From the NCBI GenBank assembly GCA_905178155.1, contig CAJINV010000010.1, positions 521,851-585,850 of the forward strand: a DNA stretch of 64,000 bases, in the 5' to 3' direction. This document shows positions 11,148 through 22,778 of this stretch, piece after piece (positions within the stretch are counted from its first letter, which is position 1; each line of letters opens with the position of its first letter). Under the pieces are notes generated by a model, which saw only the letters and a list, made by a program, of their open reading frames with translations, was not told where the DNA came from and ran no database searches. Position numbers and translations under genes: made by a program. Origin of the DNA: Amoebophrya sp. A120 (Eukaryota > Sar > Dinophyceae > Syndiniales > Amoebophryaceae).

Positions 11148-14100
11148 TTAGTACTTCCGCATGAAGGCCATTCCCGCGACGATCGCGCCACCCGGAATGC
11201 TTTCATTCGGAATGTATCCTGGGCAAAAACATCCCCACCCCAGAGTCAAGATGGGGACCTCGCAACACAAGGCGAGAAGTTTTGGGAGTCACGCATGACA
11301 ATTTCCTCTCTGTATTGTAGTGCATGTGCAGTTTAGCAAGCGCAGCAGTGGAGCATAAAGCACTCTACTCATCCTGTTTTACAGCATTACAAAGTTCAAA
11401 ACGCGATTGGAAATGCCTCTCATGGGGGTGCCTCAGCTCTTTATATGATTGACTGCAAGTCCAAATCTGCCTGACAACTATGGGGTGGGGACGTTTTTCA
11501 CTCAGGATAGAATGTCCAAGGGCGTCATTGCCAAACTGCACATCATTTCCCCCTGGTCCACCTCTGCGAGACTGCTCGCGCCGCCTTCTGCACCGCGAAG
11601 CCTGCTCTTTGACAACTTCAATTTTCGTCGGGCCGCGGCGGACGCGGACATTGTTGTTGGCAAAGTCGCAATCATGTAGTCGTCCCTCGTCAACCGCATC
11701 GGCCGCACCTATCAAATGCAAAAGTATCGTACGGTACTCGTAGAAATGCATCACAAATTTTCTCAGCATGAAAAATTAAATTCGTAGTGCGGATTTACCT
11801 TAAGGAAGAGATTTGTAATGCATGATTGCAATTACTACGAGTACGATACTTTTGCACAGGATAGCACCTCCCCGGCAGCATTTCTCAAGTGAAACGTCAG
11901 ATCCGCGTAGATGTTTTGTTGGTACGCCACGTCGCGGCACCGCCGGTCTGGCAACAGCCGTTTTAACTCCCGGTAAACATGTTTTGGAATTGTGAACAGC
12001 CTGTATCCACTGCAAATGTGTCAGTCTGTGCATGGAACAGTGATTTGAAACTTGTGACGCTACTATAGGATTCTTATTCTAAAAAACGCTGCATTTTTGC
12101 CTGAGAGAGCAGTAAGAGGAATCAAGTTTTTGCTACGCGGACGAGAGGGCAACATTTTTCATGCGGGATAAGTTGATCAAGAAACACACAGAAAATCTAA
12201 TGATGCTAGGGCATACTTACATCATGAGAGAATCATCCTCATGCATCATGCACAACGTGCATGACAAACATTGCACTCTTCCAGACCCAGATGACATCAT
12301 ACATGCAGTTGATAGACTGGTGCCGGAATCTATGATGAGGTTTTTCACTGTTACGGGGATATCGTGATTCCGCAGCTTTTTCTCATCCTCCGGGGACAGA
12401 CCACTACCACCGGGAGAATTATATTTGTATGCATTGCAAAGGCATCGCATCGTACTAGTATGAATTGCATTACAAATTTGCTCAGCATGAGATGAACTGG
12501 AATTTGTCATGCTGTTCTACCTTAAGGACAAGACTCGTCATTCATAATTGCAAGTAGTACGTGTACGAGTACGATACTTTTGCACAGGATAACTTGCCCA
12601 CTGGGTCGATATTATTTGCCGTTTTAGAATCTTCCTGCTCGCCAGTGTTGTTGTTGGTTTCGTTGGACGATGTTGTACTGTTCTTTGTCGAATTGTTGGA
12701 CGATGGGTCGTCACCGAGTGTAGAAATTGTCCGGCTGCTCCCAGTACTGGTGCTCACGGAGTGCTGTTGGTGACCACGCTGGCCGTGATGGTGCACCGCC
12801 GCTTTTGATGTAGACAACCCCGATTTGGAGGTTCTCAGTTGTTCTGTCGTTGTAGTTGTTCCTGCGAGATGTGGCTCTTGTTCAGAGGCTATTGTTGTTG
12901 TACTACTTCTCGCTCCGTGAATATAATTCTCCTGTTCTTCTTGCAAAGAAGACGTGCTGTGTCGGTGCACAGCGATACCCGGCAAGGAATTGGAATTCAT
13001 TTTCGCATGATGATCCGTAGTCTTCGCATTCGCACGCCGGCTGTGTCGAACAAGTTGCACCTGCTGCTGAGGTAGTTCAGGCTTGGCTGCGGCTGGTGTC
13101 GGCCAGTTGTGTTCTTTATTCGAAACCTGTGAAGAATCATCCGCATCGAAAGATTACTTTTACAATTGCCAGCTGACATACGCTACTTCTCGTTCTCCCT
13201 GAGGTGAAACCTTTACTCCACATGAATTGCATTCTTGCAAAAAAACCTTGCACCTGGGCGCAGAGCAGGAGGACAGATCCTAAGTACTTCAAAACAAGAT
13301 CACATCTCATAGAACAAAGATAGATACTTACCGACGGTCTCGTCCCCACGACCGCCCGCTGCCTCTCCTGCCGCTTTTTCTCCCCGATCCTGACTCGGTA
13401 CCGGTGCATCTCTATCCAAGGAAAAAAGTGTTACAGATACACATTTGTAATGAACTCAGCATCACAAATTTGCCTCGCATGACGGAGAAAACTTGTAATG
13501 CAGAGATCATAAGGCAAAACACACACGAAACGAGACCCGCAAGCATTTTGCGCATGACAGAGGTCGTCTGCCTTGGGTGTTTTGCAACACAATGTGTAAG
13601 TGTAACACTTTTTTCTTTGCATAACCTGGTCTCTCGCCTCCCGCAAACTGACCATAGACATGAGCTCTTTACTCGACTTCCGGATTCGGTTCAGGTGCTT
13701 CGCATGAAGATCATCCATCTCGGCGGTGCTACTGCTCGTCGTCCCTGAAAAATGCCGTGAAGATGCACCGGACGTCGATGAACTTGTCTCTCCGATTTGC
13801 AGAAAAGACGTACTAGAAGTAGTAGTGCCTACTTGGTCTTGTTCAAAACTTTCGCCTTCGTCTTCCTGGTCCTGCGAAGAAGATGATTTTTTGTCCTTTC
13901 CTTCGCCTAGAATCTCTTCCATCAGCACTTTCCTAGCAACCGACAGCATCCGCGGCTTGACCACCCCAATCCGAGTGCTCCGTGTCGACGCTTTATTTCT
14001 TGTACTTGGCTTGACCGGACTCCTCTCAGCATAGTACTCTTCCGCCAACTGATCCTCCAGATCGGGCGTGAAGAGATACCGCACAACGTCTTCCGCAATC

Positions 14101-17100
14101 TTCGAGAGCTCCTTATCCAGCACGTTGCTTGTTGTACTAGCAGGCGCTGTCTTCTGTTTTTCCCTCCTCGTTGAGGTTCTTCTACCACCTGCTCCCGTCG
14201 TGGTTTTTCCGCTGTGCAGGGACGAAGGAGAAGCGGAGGAAACAGTAGTACCAGATTTATTCGCAGAGGAGCGACCCTATCAAGTGTAAAAATGTCTGGG
14301 TCTGGAAGAGTGCGCGACTTGTCATGCAGCTTTTCCATGACCCATGAGGTCTGGAATGCAGGACCTAGCATGACAGATTCTGTGCGATCTTTCTCATGCC
14401 TGTCCTGCATGAGAAACTGCCTCCCGACTTGGTCAAAACTGGACGACTTTTGGTAATCATGCAACACAGATTTTTGCACGCTGCAGATTTAGCATGACAA
14501 GTTGCATTCTTCCAGACCCAGACATTTTTACATTTAATAGACCCGACGTCCCGAAAATTGCATCCACAATGTCCTTCAGAGGGTCAGCGAGAGTTGTATC
14601 TCCTGCACCTGGTTTCATTTTCACCTGATTGCCGTCGTCCTGCACCTCCTGTCGCCCTGCTGTACTACTACTACCCGTGGTTGCCGTTGGAACAACTGCG
14701 GCGGTTGAGTTGCTTTCCGCGCTGGACAGCACTCTCTGACTTTGTTCCCTGTCCTGACCCGCAGCCAGCCCCGTGCTGTCTCCGAAAATGTCCGCGAAGG
14801 GGTTCTCGTCGTTTTTTTCAGCGGTGGTCGTTTATCAAATGCAAAAGTGTCTGGGTCTGGAAGAATGCAAGTTTGTGATGCTTGTCTGGCATGACTCGAG
14901 AATCTGTGTTGCATAGGCACGAAAAGGCCCTCTTACCTGTCATGCGAAAATGCAGTTTTCCATGCGGAATACGTATAGACATGGCAGCCAAGAAATTTGT
15001 CATGCATAGCTGCGCACTGCGGTGCGTCTATCATTCACTTTTAGCATTACATACAAGCTTCCAGACCCCGACATTTTTGCAGTGCATATGGTCGTTGTGG
15101 GAGCCACGTCCTCACTCGAGGCGGCGTCAGACCCGAAAATCCCGTCACCACCGCCAGCACCGCCTAGCGCACCAGCTCCGTCCCCGCCAAACAGTTTCGC
15201 GATGATATCGAGAATCAGAGGTATGGAAAGAAAAAAGTTTGTCACAGTCACTAACTTGCAGCTTTTGCATTACAGATTTTCTTAGCGTCACAAATTTTCC
15301 TTGTATTGCAGAAACACTAGGGAAACCTCCTATGGAGTTTAGCTGCGATGCATTTTTACGCATGACAGAAAGTTTTGTATTGCAAAAATGCGCATGAGCG
15401 ATCGTGACAAACTTTTTTTGTTTGATAAGAGGGGACAAAGTGGTAGTAGAAATTGTCGTGGTGTACATCGGAATCTGTTTCTGCCTTGTATGGATTGCAA
15501 ATATGTCTGGGTCTGGAAGATTGTAAACTTGTAATGCTGTCTCTGTATTCTAAAAAAATTTGTATTGCATGACCAGCAAGAGGACTCCAGTTTGTGTTAC
15601 GCGGACGAGAGGGCATTTCTCATGCGGTAGAGGCATCACAAAGTCCTCCAAAAATCTGTGATGCTAGGGCATGCATCACAGACATCGCGGGTCATTCAAA
15701 ATATGCATGACAAACTTGGCAATCTTCCAGAAGCAGACATATTTGCACTTGATACCTTGGCGCGCTGTACAACACCGATCTTTCCCCGTCCATTTCGACC
15801 AGGGAATTCGCTAGCGTCAAGTCCACCAACTCCACTGCCCAGTAGCGTTGGTGGACCACCGGAAACATCTCGATTTTGTGCCCCGGCTCGACGGCATCCG
15901 CAAAAATTCCGCCGATAGTGAAGACAGAGTTCTGCTCGGGCAACTTCGACAGGTAGAAGGAAAATTCCGGTTTGGTGAGCACGTTTGACTTCAACACGTT
16001 GTCAAACCAGGGCCGGGTGACCCAGGCGAGTTTCGTGTTTGGGTTGAAATTTGTTGTAGACGAGGAAGATTCATCCGATGGTGCGCCGCTGCCTGTGGAG
16101 TTACTGCTAGAATTCGAGGTGCTGTTCGTAGTAGAGGTGGAGTTCGTAGTCGTGCTGTTGGGATCGTCTTTGTAGCTGCTGTGCTGGGTCTTCAAGGCTA
16201 GTTGTTTTCTCTGATTCGCTCCTTGCATGCCAGCGTTGCGGTCTGTTGGGAAGTCGGTAGTTGATTTTCGGTTATAATTTTGTGAATACCATCAGTTGGT
16301 AAGTAGTTTGTTCTGTTTCTGATTGACGTAAATTGCACGAGAGGATGGATCAGGTTGGTGAACTGGAGCTAGAACTAGAAAACCGCACATGACAAAGATG
16401 AAACACACGACTTACTGCAGATGCAGATGCAGTCAGGAATTGAATTTTTACAAAGCATCAAAATACTCAAAAACGTTTGCCACGTCCCAGAAGACGACTC
16501 GCCCTTGAACCAGTCCCGGCCCTTGTGAATCAAAACGTTTGAATCCCCATTCAAATCCGCTTCGACCTGCTCCGTCGCTACTAAATCCGGGAATTATCAA
16601 ATGCAAAAGTGTCTGGGTCTGGAAATTTGTGATGCTGGGTGGCGTATCATGAGGAGAGGATGCCACAAGTGCTGGCTCAGCATGACAAGTTTCTGAGCTT
16701 CGTTCTAGGTGTTGCCTACTCTGCATGACAGACTGCGTTTCTGCATGACAGAAAAGCGAGGCTCTTTGGTATCGTGCATGACAGATTTAAGAGTCATGCC
16801 AGACAAGCATGACAAACCTACCAATCTTCCAGACCCAGACATTTTTGCATTTGATAGGAATCCCAACCCGACAATCCCGTCGAAGTCGTCGCCTTCGAAA
16901 ATTTCCCCGACCGATTCGTAGATCAAATTGAACCCCTGGCCGAAAACGGTGACCGGGCCGATTCGGACGTCGTCGTAGCCCCGAACGCCGGACAAAACCC
17001 CAGAACCGAACACCGACCCCACTTTGCAGAGTTGCTCCTCTGCTTTTATTTTGCGGAGACGTTGATGGCCGCTTCGGTGATGAAACTTTTTCATCTTCCC

Positions 17101-19222
17101 TCCTGACGAAGTAGCACTAGACTTCTTCTTTTTCATCTTCACTGCAGCGACGTGCTCCTTTCCTCGGTTTTTCGCCTGTTTTTTCTTGGAAATTGCTTTC
17201 TTGGAAGCAGAATTCCGCGATTTCATCCTCTGCTGCACGTTTGTTCTGCTTGTAGAAGCGACCTGCAGGAAATTGCTAGAGGGCTGCGTTTTTGATAGAG
17301 CGCCCGTTTCTTCTACTGTTTCGTTCTTCACCACCACTTCCAACGGCTCATCAGTGTCGCTGCTCTGCTTATCGCTCTTCCCCTCCACCAAGGAACTCGC
17401 CTTGCACAGCCGCGAGGTCAAGGAGTGATTCGGGTCGTAACTTCCAGCCGCGCCGCCCTTCACAATGTCGGACTTCACCGCGGACAACCAGGTGTCTGAA
17501 GTATCAAGTGCAAAAATGTCTGGGTCTGTAAGAATGCATGTTTGTCATGCTTGTCTGGGATGACTCTTCAATCTGACATGCACGTTACCCAAGAGCTCCA
17601 TTTTTCTGTGATGCAGAAACGCAGTTTGTCATGCAGAGGAGGCAACACCTAGAAGCTCAGAAACTTGTCATGCTGGGCCAGCACTTGTGGCCTCATCATG
17701 AGAGGCCACCCAGCATCACAAGTTTCCAGACCCAGACATATTTGCAATTGATATGAAGACCCCGTGTCCAAAATGACCCGCATCCGCGCCTGGGGCTGGG
17801 AAAAACAGTTTTGGGCGAAGGAGGAGGTGGCTTCTGCACCATCAGTGCTGGTTGTATTCATTGCCTGTTGGTCAACAACATCCTGTGCAGTTCCTGCTTT
17901 CGTCGAGTCCGTAGCATTGTTTCCTGCCTCCTCGTCCCCGGATGAAGATGAAAGAAGACTTGTCACTATGAAATGCAAAAATGTCTGGGTCTGGAAAAAA
18001 GCAACTTGTGATGCAGATTCTGGAACAGACAAAAATCTGTACTGCGTAGTCAGCAAAAGGTGCCCGATTTTTGTTTCCCGAAAAACGTATTTGTCATCAG
18101 GAATCGGCATGGAGAAGCTCCTACCACAGAGTTTGTCATGCTCTGAGTGCATTCCAGATTTTTTTGTAGATGTAAAAAATGCATGACAAATGTCTGATTT
18201 CTTCCAGACCCAGACACTTTTGCATTTGATAGTCACTACCTTTCCGCAATTCTCGTCACCGTTTTTCGCCATCGCCTGGCCGATGTGAATGGTCGCGATG
18301 TATTCCATGTCGTAGTTGTTGGTCAGTTCCACCTGCCCCGCCGCCCCGAACGCGCCCCGTTCGTGCGGGAGGTGGTGCGATTGGGAGGAGAGGAGGGTAG
18401 CGGTCGCGTTTGTTCCATCGGTTTTATCGGTGGTGGAACTGTCTGACACAACTTCCGTGTCGTTTTTCACAATCCTGACCCCGTCATCCTCTTCTCCGAA
18501 CAGCTTCGAAGAATCGAACCCGGTTTCCGACTCCGCAACGTCATCCAGGTCATCCAACGACTGCTGGCGGTTGCTGTTTTTCAGAGACTTCGACTTCGGG
18601 CGCTTTGGGGAGGAGAGTGGAGGGGTTCTTGTTTGCTTCCGTCTAGAAGTGCTGCCGGAAGCGCCTTTTGCTTTTGTACTAATACTAGTTGTAGAGCGGT
18701 GCTTCTTGTCGTGACCTGATTTTTTATCCCCGGCCTTTTTCTCCTGTTCTTGACGCTTTTTATCTGCCTTCTTTCTCTGCTGTTCGCCGTAGCTCCTTTT
18801 TTGCGGCTTTTTCCTTATTATCTTGGCTGCCGGGCTTGTGTGTATCTGCTGATTGTCAGAAATCTTGTCGTGTACCTGCAGAAAAGACGCCAGGACTTTA
18901 GGCCTGGCGATATGGTCCCGCATGTTGGCAGTAGATTCCGCATTTATAAGTGCACCAACATGAGGTTCTCTTTCCTCGCCAATGCTATTTTCGTCGCTGT
19001 GCCACACGTGATGGTGCGTCAAGGGGCTCCGGCGCTCCAGCGGGACTGTCAGCTGTGCCGCTTGTCCGTCGTGGTACAGAGCGGTCGGACCTTTTGCTTC
19101 GCCGTTCTTGCCAATCACCTCTAGTACTGCAGGCGAGAGTAAGTACAGCTGCAGGAGTTTTTTCACTAGAAGTCGAGCGGCGAAGGGTCGGGAGATGCTT
19201 GTTACCGGCACCATTTTATGCA
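11148..19222 (-). CDS. Very large pepsin-like aspartyl protease
   Basis: A1-type aspartyl protease, expanded to roughly 1,550-1,600 residues by low-complexity inserts (the family is usually 330-450). ATG at 19222 or 19214 precedes a hydrophobic stretch (LLVKKLLQLYLLSPAVLEV), a likely signal peptide or anchor. Visible landmarks in order: EYIATIHIG; first catalytic motif ILDTGSS followed by DTWLS; FDGIVGLGFPDL; WVTRPWFDNVLK with FSFYLS; second catalytic motif LIIDSGTSL; the C-terminal IPKHVYRELK, ADLTFHL and IVAGMAFMRKY. Both catalytic Asp residues are present, so it is probably active. Ten to eleven introners plus two ordinary GT-AG introns (13331-13127 and 16451-16243) split it. Each catalytic motif is interrupted by a family A introner directly after it. 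The inserts are rich in Ser, Thr, Lys and Gln. It may be secreted or act in an endomembrane compartment. Confidence 0.9.
11215..11509. mobile_element. Introner, family C
   Basis: The ends relate to GAGTAAAAACGTCCCCAC; starts TATCC, ends GGATA; exact duplication GAATG (11210-11214, 11510-11514). Removal gives PLDIPNESIPGG near the protease C-terminus. Confidence 0.93.
11710..11863. mobile_element. Introner, family D
   Basis: Ends CAAAAGTATCGTAC and TACGATACTTTTGC; starts TATC, ends GGATA; exact duplication GCACC (11705-11709, 11864-11868). One of only two exact-duplication copies in which some register gives GT-AG. Confidence 0.93.
12004..12314. mobile_element. Introner, family A, diverged
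   Basis: The right end has CTTCCAGACCCAG with an inserted GATG; the left end is more decayed. Flanks GCCTG and GACTG differ at one base. It sits immediately after the second catalytic motif DSGTS of the protease. Confidence 0.85.
12428..12591. mobile_element. Introner, family D
   Basis: Ends of the CATCGTACTAGTA / ACGAGTACGATACTTTTGC type; flanks ATTTG and ACTTG differ at one base. Lies in the protease CDS. Confidence 0.88.
13413..13623. mobile_element. Introner, family B
   Basis: Ends AAAAAAGTGTTACAGATACA and GTGTAAGTGTAACACTTTT. The flanking duplication is decayed (ATCTC and ACCTG). Removal joins REARDQV to EMHRYRV in the protease frame. Confidence 0.85.
14278..14539. mobile_element. Introner, family A
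   Basis: Family A ends; starts TATC, ends AATA; exact duplication GACCC (14273-14277, 14540-14544). Protease CDS. Confidence 0.94.
14833..15088. mobile_element. Introner, family A, 8-bp duplication
   Basis: Family A ends; starts TATCAAATGC, ends TGCATA. The flanking duplication is TGGTCGTT (14825-14832, 15089-15096), longer than the usual 5 bp. Protease CDS. Confidence 0.93.
15222..15427. mobile_element. Introner, family B variant
   Basis: Ends AAAAAAGTTTGTCACAGTCA and ATCGTGACAAACTTTTTTTG; starts TATGG, ends GATA; exact duplication AGAGG (15217-15221, 15428-15432). Removal reads TTLSPLILDIIAKLFGG in the protease. Confidence 0.92.
15489..15754. mobile_element. Introner, family A
   Basis: Family A ends (right end slightly mutated, CCAGAAGCAGACATA); exact duplication CCTTG (15484-15488, 15755-15759). 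The second of the two exact-duplication copies for which a GT-AG register exists. Confidence 0.93.
16595..16856. mobile_element. Introner, family A
   Basis: Family A ends; exact duplication GGAAT (16590-16594, 16857-16861). Removal reads GIVGLGFPDLVATEQ, restoring a conserved pepsin-family segment. Confidence 0.95.
17502..17753. mobile_element. Introner, family A, in the catalytic motif
   Basis: Family A ends; exact duplication TGAAG (17497-17501, 17754-17758). Removal joins ILDTGSS to DTWLSA, the first catalytic loop of the protease. Confidence 0.95.
17967..18231. mobile_element. Introner, family A
   Basis: Family A ends; starts TATGAAATGC, ends GCATTTGATA; exact duplication GTCAC (17962-17966, 18232-18236). 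Protease CDS. Confidence 0.95.
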
Positions 19223-20094
19223 TTTTTTCAAATTTTTTAATTTTGTTTTTTACATTTCCATCCAAGGCTACAATGAATCCTTCAAATAAGCAGCTTAAGG
19301 AAAGAATCTTGTACAACTCAGTTGTAACTTTCTCTCTACCAAGACGAGAAGCCAAACTGCAGCGCGACTCAAGCACGAGTGCACAAACACAAGCGACTCT
19401 AACCTGCAAAGCGATTCATCGTCTCGATAGCAGCTCAATCCGCTGCCATCGCTGTCTCTCTCGAAATGAAAGGTCCTACATCAAATCGTGCTACGTAAAC
19501 CCACTCGGACCCAATACTAACGACCGCTCTATCTAAAGCAAGATTGACAAACGGGTCCTGGAACAAACAAAATGTTAACTCGAAAGAACTTAGTACGGTC
19601 GTGGGCCGCGTAATGTGATCCATGTTTCTGTATCGGTGCTTCAACTTCACATGCACCAGCAACAGCAAGTGCTTTGCAATATAATGTCGTCCAGCATGTT
19701 GCGTTTAAAACAACTGATGTCCATCTTTCCCGCACAAGAATGAGACATGTAGATAAAAAACCTATTCCCAGAACCAAAAACGCTACTCGCTCTATACTTA
19801 CACTAGACTCAGTTGGTTCGCCCCGTGCTGGTGGTTCAAAGCATTCTATAGTACGACGAACCTCTTCAAACCAGCACTACCTCCCCCGCTAAGCGCTAAA
19901 AAAGGCCAGGGTGTACAACTAGGGGGTCAATGTGCCGGCACCAGCTCAGGAAACAACCAAGAACTGTACGAGATTGTTGTTCATCTGCGGACATACATCC
20001 TCGAAGCGCGGCTCAATGGGAATAAAATTAGTCAGTCTAATGGTTGTTTTATCTACTTTTACTTCTCTATCGGGACGATACTGAAAAGATGAAC
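19223..20094. other. Intergenic region
   Basis: About 870 bp between the ZNF622 stop and the protease start. No further gene, RNA or introner recognised. Confidence 0.5.
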
Positions 20095-22778
20095 TTAACG
20101 CACGTAATCCATTGCCCGGATGGTTCTCCCACGGTTCACGGTGGTATTCGTGATTCCCTGCTTCATGAACCGCTTCTGATCTTCCCTCTTTATGGCCATG
20201 ATCTGTTTCCCCTGCGTCTTCAACTGCGAAATACCAATCACGCAGTTGTTCTGCCCGTTCTGCAGCGCTAACCTCGCCCCAAAACCACCTCCAATGGCCT
20301 TCACCTTTTCCTTCTCTTGCCCGCGCCGGCTGTGGTACAGCGCCAACCCCCGCTGCCGGTAAATGTACCGCAGCCGCCTGTGCGCCGCCTCGGAGCCGTC
20401 CGGGAGTTGTAAATTTCCCGTTTCCGGCACGATTTTCGCGATTCTCAGGTTCAAAGCCTTGCAAACCTTCTGGAACTCATGCTCGTCGTCGCAAACGTGG
20501 ACTTCGTTTTCCTCATCCGATTCCAGCTCGTATTCTGTGCAAAATTTCTCGTAGATTTTATCCTGAGTAAAGACGTCCCCACACCAGAGCCAAGATGGGA
20601 AATCTGCTAGACAAATCAACCAGCTTTCGCTGTTTCGCATGACAGGTTTGCCCTCCTGGTATAATCTTGTTTCGCTAGTTCAGCAGCGTCACAGATCTAG
20701 CATATCATGCTGATTCTAGCATCACAAACTCCAAAAAACAGCTAGAAAATATTTCTCATGGGGCTCCGCATGAGAAACTTTTTTGGCATGCAGATTTGCA
20801 TGACAACTCTGGGGTGGGGACGTTTTTACTCAGCATAGATTTCTTGGATGAAAGCACTTGGATTCGGCCGGCTCCCGAAAAACTTCCGGGCGAAGCACTG
20901 CAGGCTGACGCCAGGAATTATAGCGTCGGAATTGTTGTCCTCCTTGTGGTCACCATCTGCTCTACTATTTCGCTTCAGTGATGATGATGCTCCTTGTTCT
21001 ACTGTTCTTTCCGCGTCCGTTTCCTCGACCAGTTGCTGGTAATCCAGCTCCGAAAACTCTATTGTGTCGTCGATAAACTCTGCGAAGTCAACGGCTTCGT
21101 CGAAAGCGAGCAAGTGATCTTCGTCCTCGTCAAAAAATTCAAACATCTCTTGCAGCTTCTCCGCGTCGCCTGTTTGTAGCGTAAAGGAATGCTAGACTAG
21201 CATGACAAATCTGGTTTGTTTCTTAGGTAATTTAGCATTACAAATTCAATTTTTCATACTGAGCTAATTTGTGATGCAATTTATACTAGTACGATGCTTT
21301 TGCAGTGCATATGCACCGTGCCGCAACGAATAAAAACTCTTGATGTTGAACGTCAAACTCAAAGCGTTACCTACTACACGACGTCCATTTATCAAATTGT
21401 CTGTGCCTCTCTTGCAAAAAAAAAACCCAACAGCTGCATATGTAAAATTTATACTCAGATTCTTTTCGGCTTCCTTCCTCGCCGCCTTTTTCTCTGCGTT
21501 TTTTTCCACCTTCTCAATGGCGTTCTCCAGCATCTGGTCGGTCAGCGCTTCCCTCACCGTTTCCAGCGTTTTTTTCTTATTCTCCTTCAGGTTGAGCTCG
21601 TTCCAACTTGTGCGGAAATCGTAGAAGAGCTCCAGCTATCAAATGCAAATATGTCTGTGTCTGGAAACTTGTGATGCAAGAAAGGGAAGAGTGAGCGCAC
21701 TGTAATGCGCTGCCCAGCATGACAAGTTTTTCCGTGTAGTTCAGCTTCAGATTTGTTGCGTAATCCGCATGACAAACTGCGTTTTTGCATGCCAGATAGG
21801 AAGAGCTCGTAGCGGGCACGCAATACAGAGTTCAGAGTCATGCTAGGCTAGCATGACAAATCTGGCAATCTTCCAGACCCAGACATACTTGCATTTGATA
21901 CCAGTTGCGCCTTTAACTCCGCAGTGATGGCTTCCGAGTAGTTGCCCGCGCGGGTGTACCCCTCGACGCCAATCCGCGTGTGGTTCTTGTCGAGCATGTG
22001 TCTCCGACAGGACAGTTCGTCCTCGAAGGATTTGTCGCAGTAGAGACATTGGTGCCCTTCGGAGATCTTCTTGTGCAGAAAGGAGAGTAACCCGGGCTTG
22101 TCGGTGCAGTAGGTTTCGTCGGGGATGAAGAAGGAAAACTTTTTACCCATGTAATCCAGGTTGTCTTCGAGAGATTTGAAAGTTCGGTGGTCGAAAAGGG
22201 ACCGGTTGGGCAGGGGAACAACCTGGTGTTGCGTTTTTGGAAGTTGATTTTTGATTTTTGACATAGACATCCTAAGTCGTGAACTAAGTACACGACGCAC
22301 ACTTCGTTGTACTATCTCGTCGACATCAAGTTGTAGCCCGACTTTGTCCTACGTAGTAGTTCACCAGCAAGCAACTTTTTTAGCAAGAGCTGCGTCAAAT
22401 CATCGCATTTACAATACAAGCATTTTTAGAAGTTGTACTGCGTTACATATTACTTACCTCTGCGTTGGCGTTCACCGCCACTGCCTTGGATTGATTGGTC
22501 GCTACGGAATTTCTCCCTGAAGTAGTCTGTTCTGCCAGATTCCGCTTTTTGCTTTCCTTCAAGTGGTCCGTTTTCTTCCCGGTTTGCTCCATCTGAATTT
22601 CCTTAAACCGCTGCAACTTCCGCTCCCACAGCTCGGCGGGAATCGGGGCCGCGTTTTCCAGCTTCCGCTTCACGTTGTACATGTGCCTTTCCGACCGGTA
22701 GTGCGCCCGCTGCTCAGACACCGGCACGTGCTCGTTGCACGAGGTGCACACCGTCATCGGAATGGTGGCGGTCGCCAT
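20095..22778 (-). CDS. ZNF622: Cytoplasmic 60S biogenesis factor REI1/ZNF622 homologue
   Basis: Zinc-finger protein of the REI1/REH1/ZNF622 family, which acts late in cytoplasmic 60S subunit maturation and in recycling of export factors (family knowledge). ATG at 22778. An N-terminal C2H2 finger (CTSCNEHVPVSEQRAHYRSE) is followed by YNVKRKLENAAPIPAELWER, close to the family signature. A second finger region (QCLYCDKSF with HMLDKNH) follows, then YMGKKFSFFIPD, an acidic block with DEDEDHLLAFDEA, and a basic C-terminus with GARLALQNGQNNCVIG. Exons: 22778 to about 22457, about 22272-21901, 21636 to about 21464, about 21172-20838, 20558-20095; about 550 residues. The first intron has a GTAAGT donor and the third runs from GTATAA to AACAG; the other two gaps are introners. 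Removing them gives IQEIYEKFC and ELKAQLELFYDF. Confidence 0.93.
20559..20837. mobile_element. Introner, family C
   Basis: Ends GAGTAAAGACGTCCCCACAC and TGGGGACGTTTTTACTCAGC; exact duplication GATTT (20554-20558, 20838-20842). ZNF622 CDS. Confidence 0.94.
21280..21310. mobile_element. Introner remnant, family D right end
   Basis: The segment TACTAGTACGATGCTTTTGC followed by AGTGCATA matches the right end of family D, but no left end is visible. It lies within a GT-AG intron of ZNF622 (about 21463-21173), so an introner seems to have decayed into or landed inside an ordinary intron. Confidence 0.6.
21637..21900. mobile_element. Introner, family A
   Basis: Left end TGTCTGTGTCTGGAA, right end CTTCCAGACCCAGACATA; flanks CCAGC and CCAGT differ at one base. 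ZNF622 CDS. Confidence 0.92.

Noticed and set aside
16448-16726. Minus-strand frame reading FSSDGAGRSGFEWG
   Set aside because: It is the wrong frame. Removing the introner at 16595-16856 leads instead into GIVGLGFPDLVATEQ, which matches the pepsin family and splices cleanly at 16452.
911-18231. CRISPR-like spacing of repeated 9-15 bp words
   Set aside because: The repeats are element ends and interior words in inverted orientation within eukaryotic genes; there is no direct-repeat array with unique spacers.
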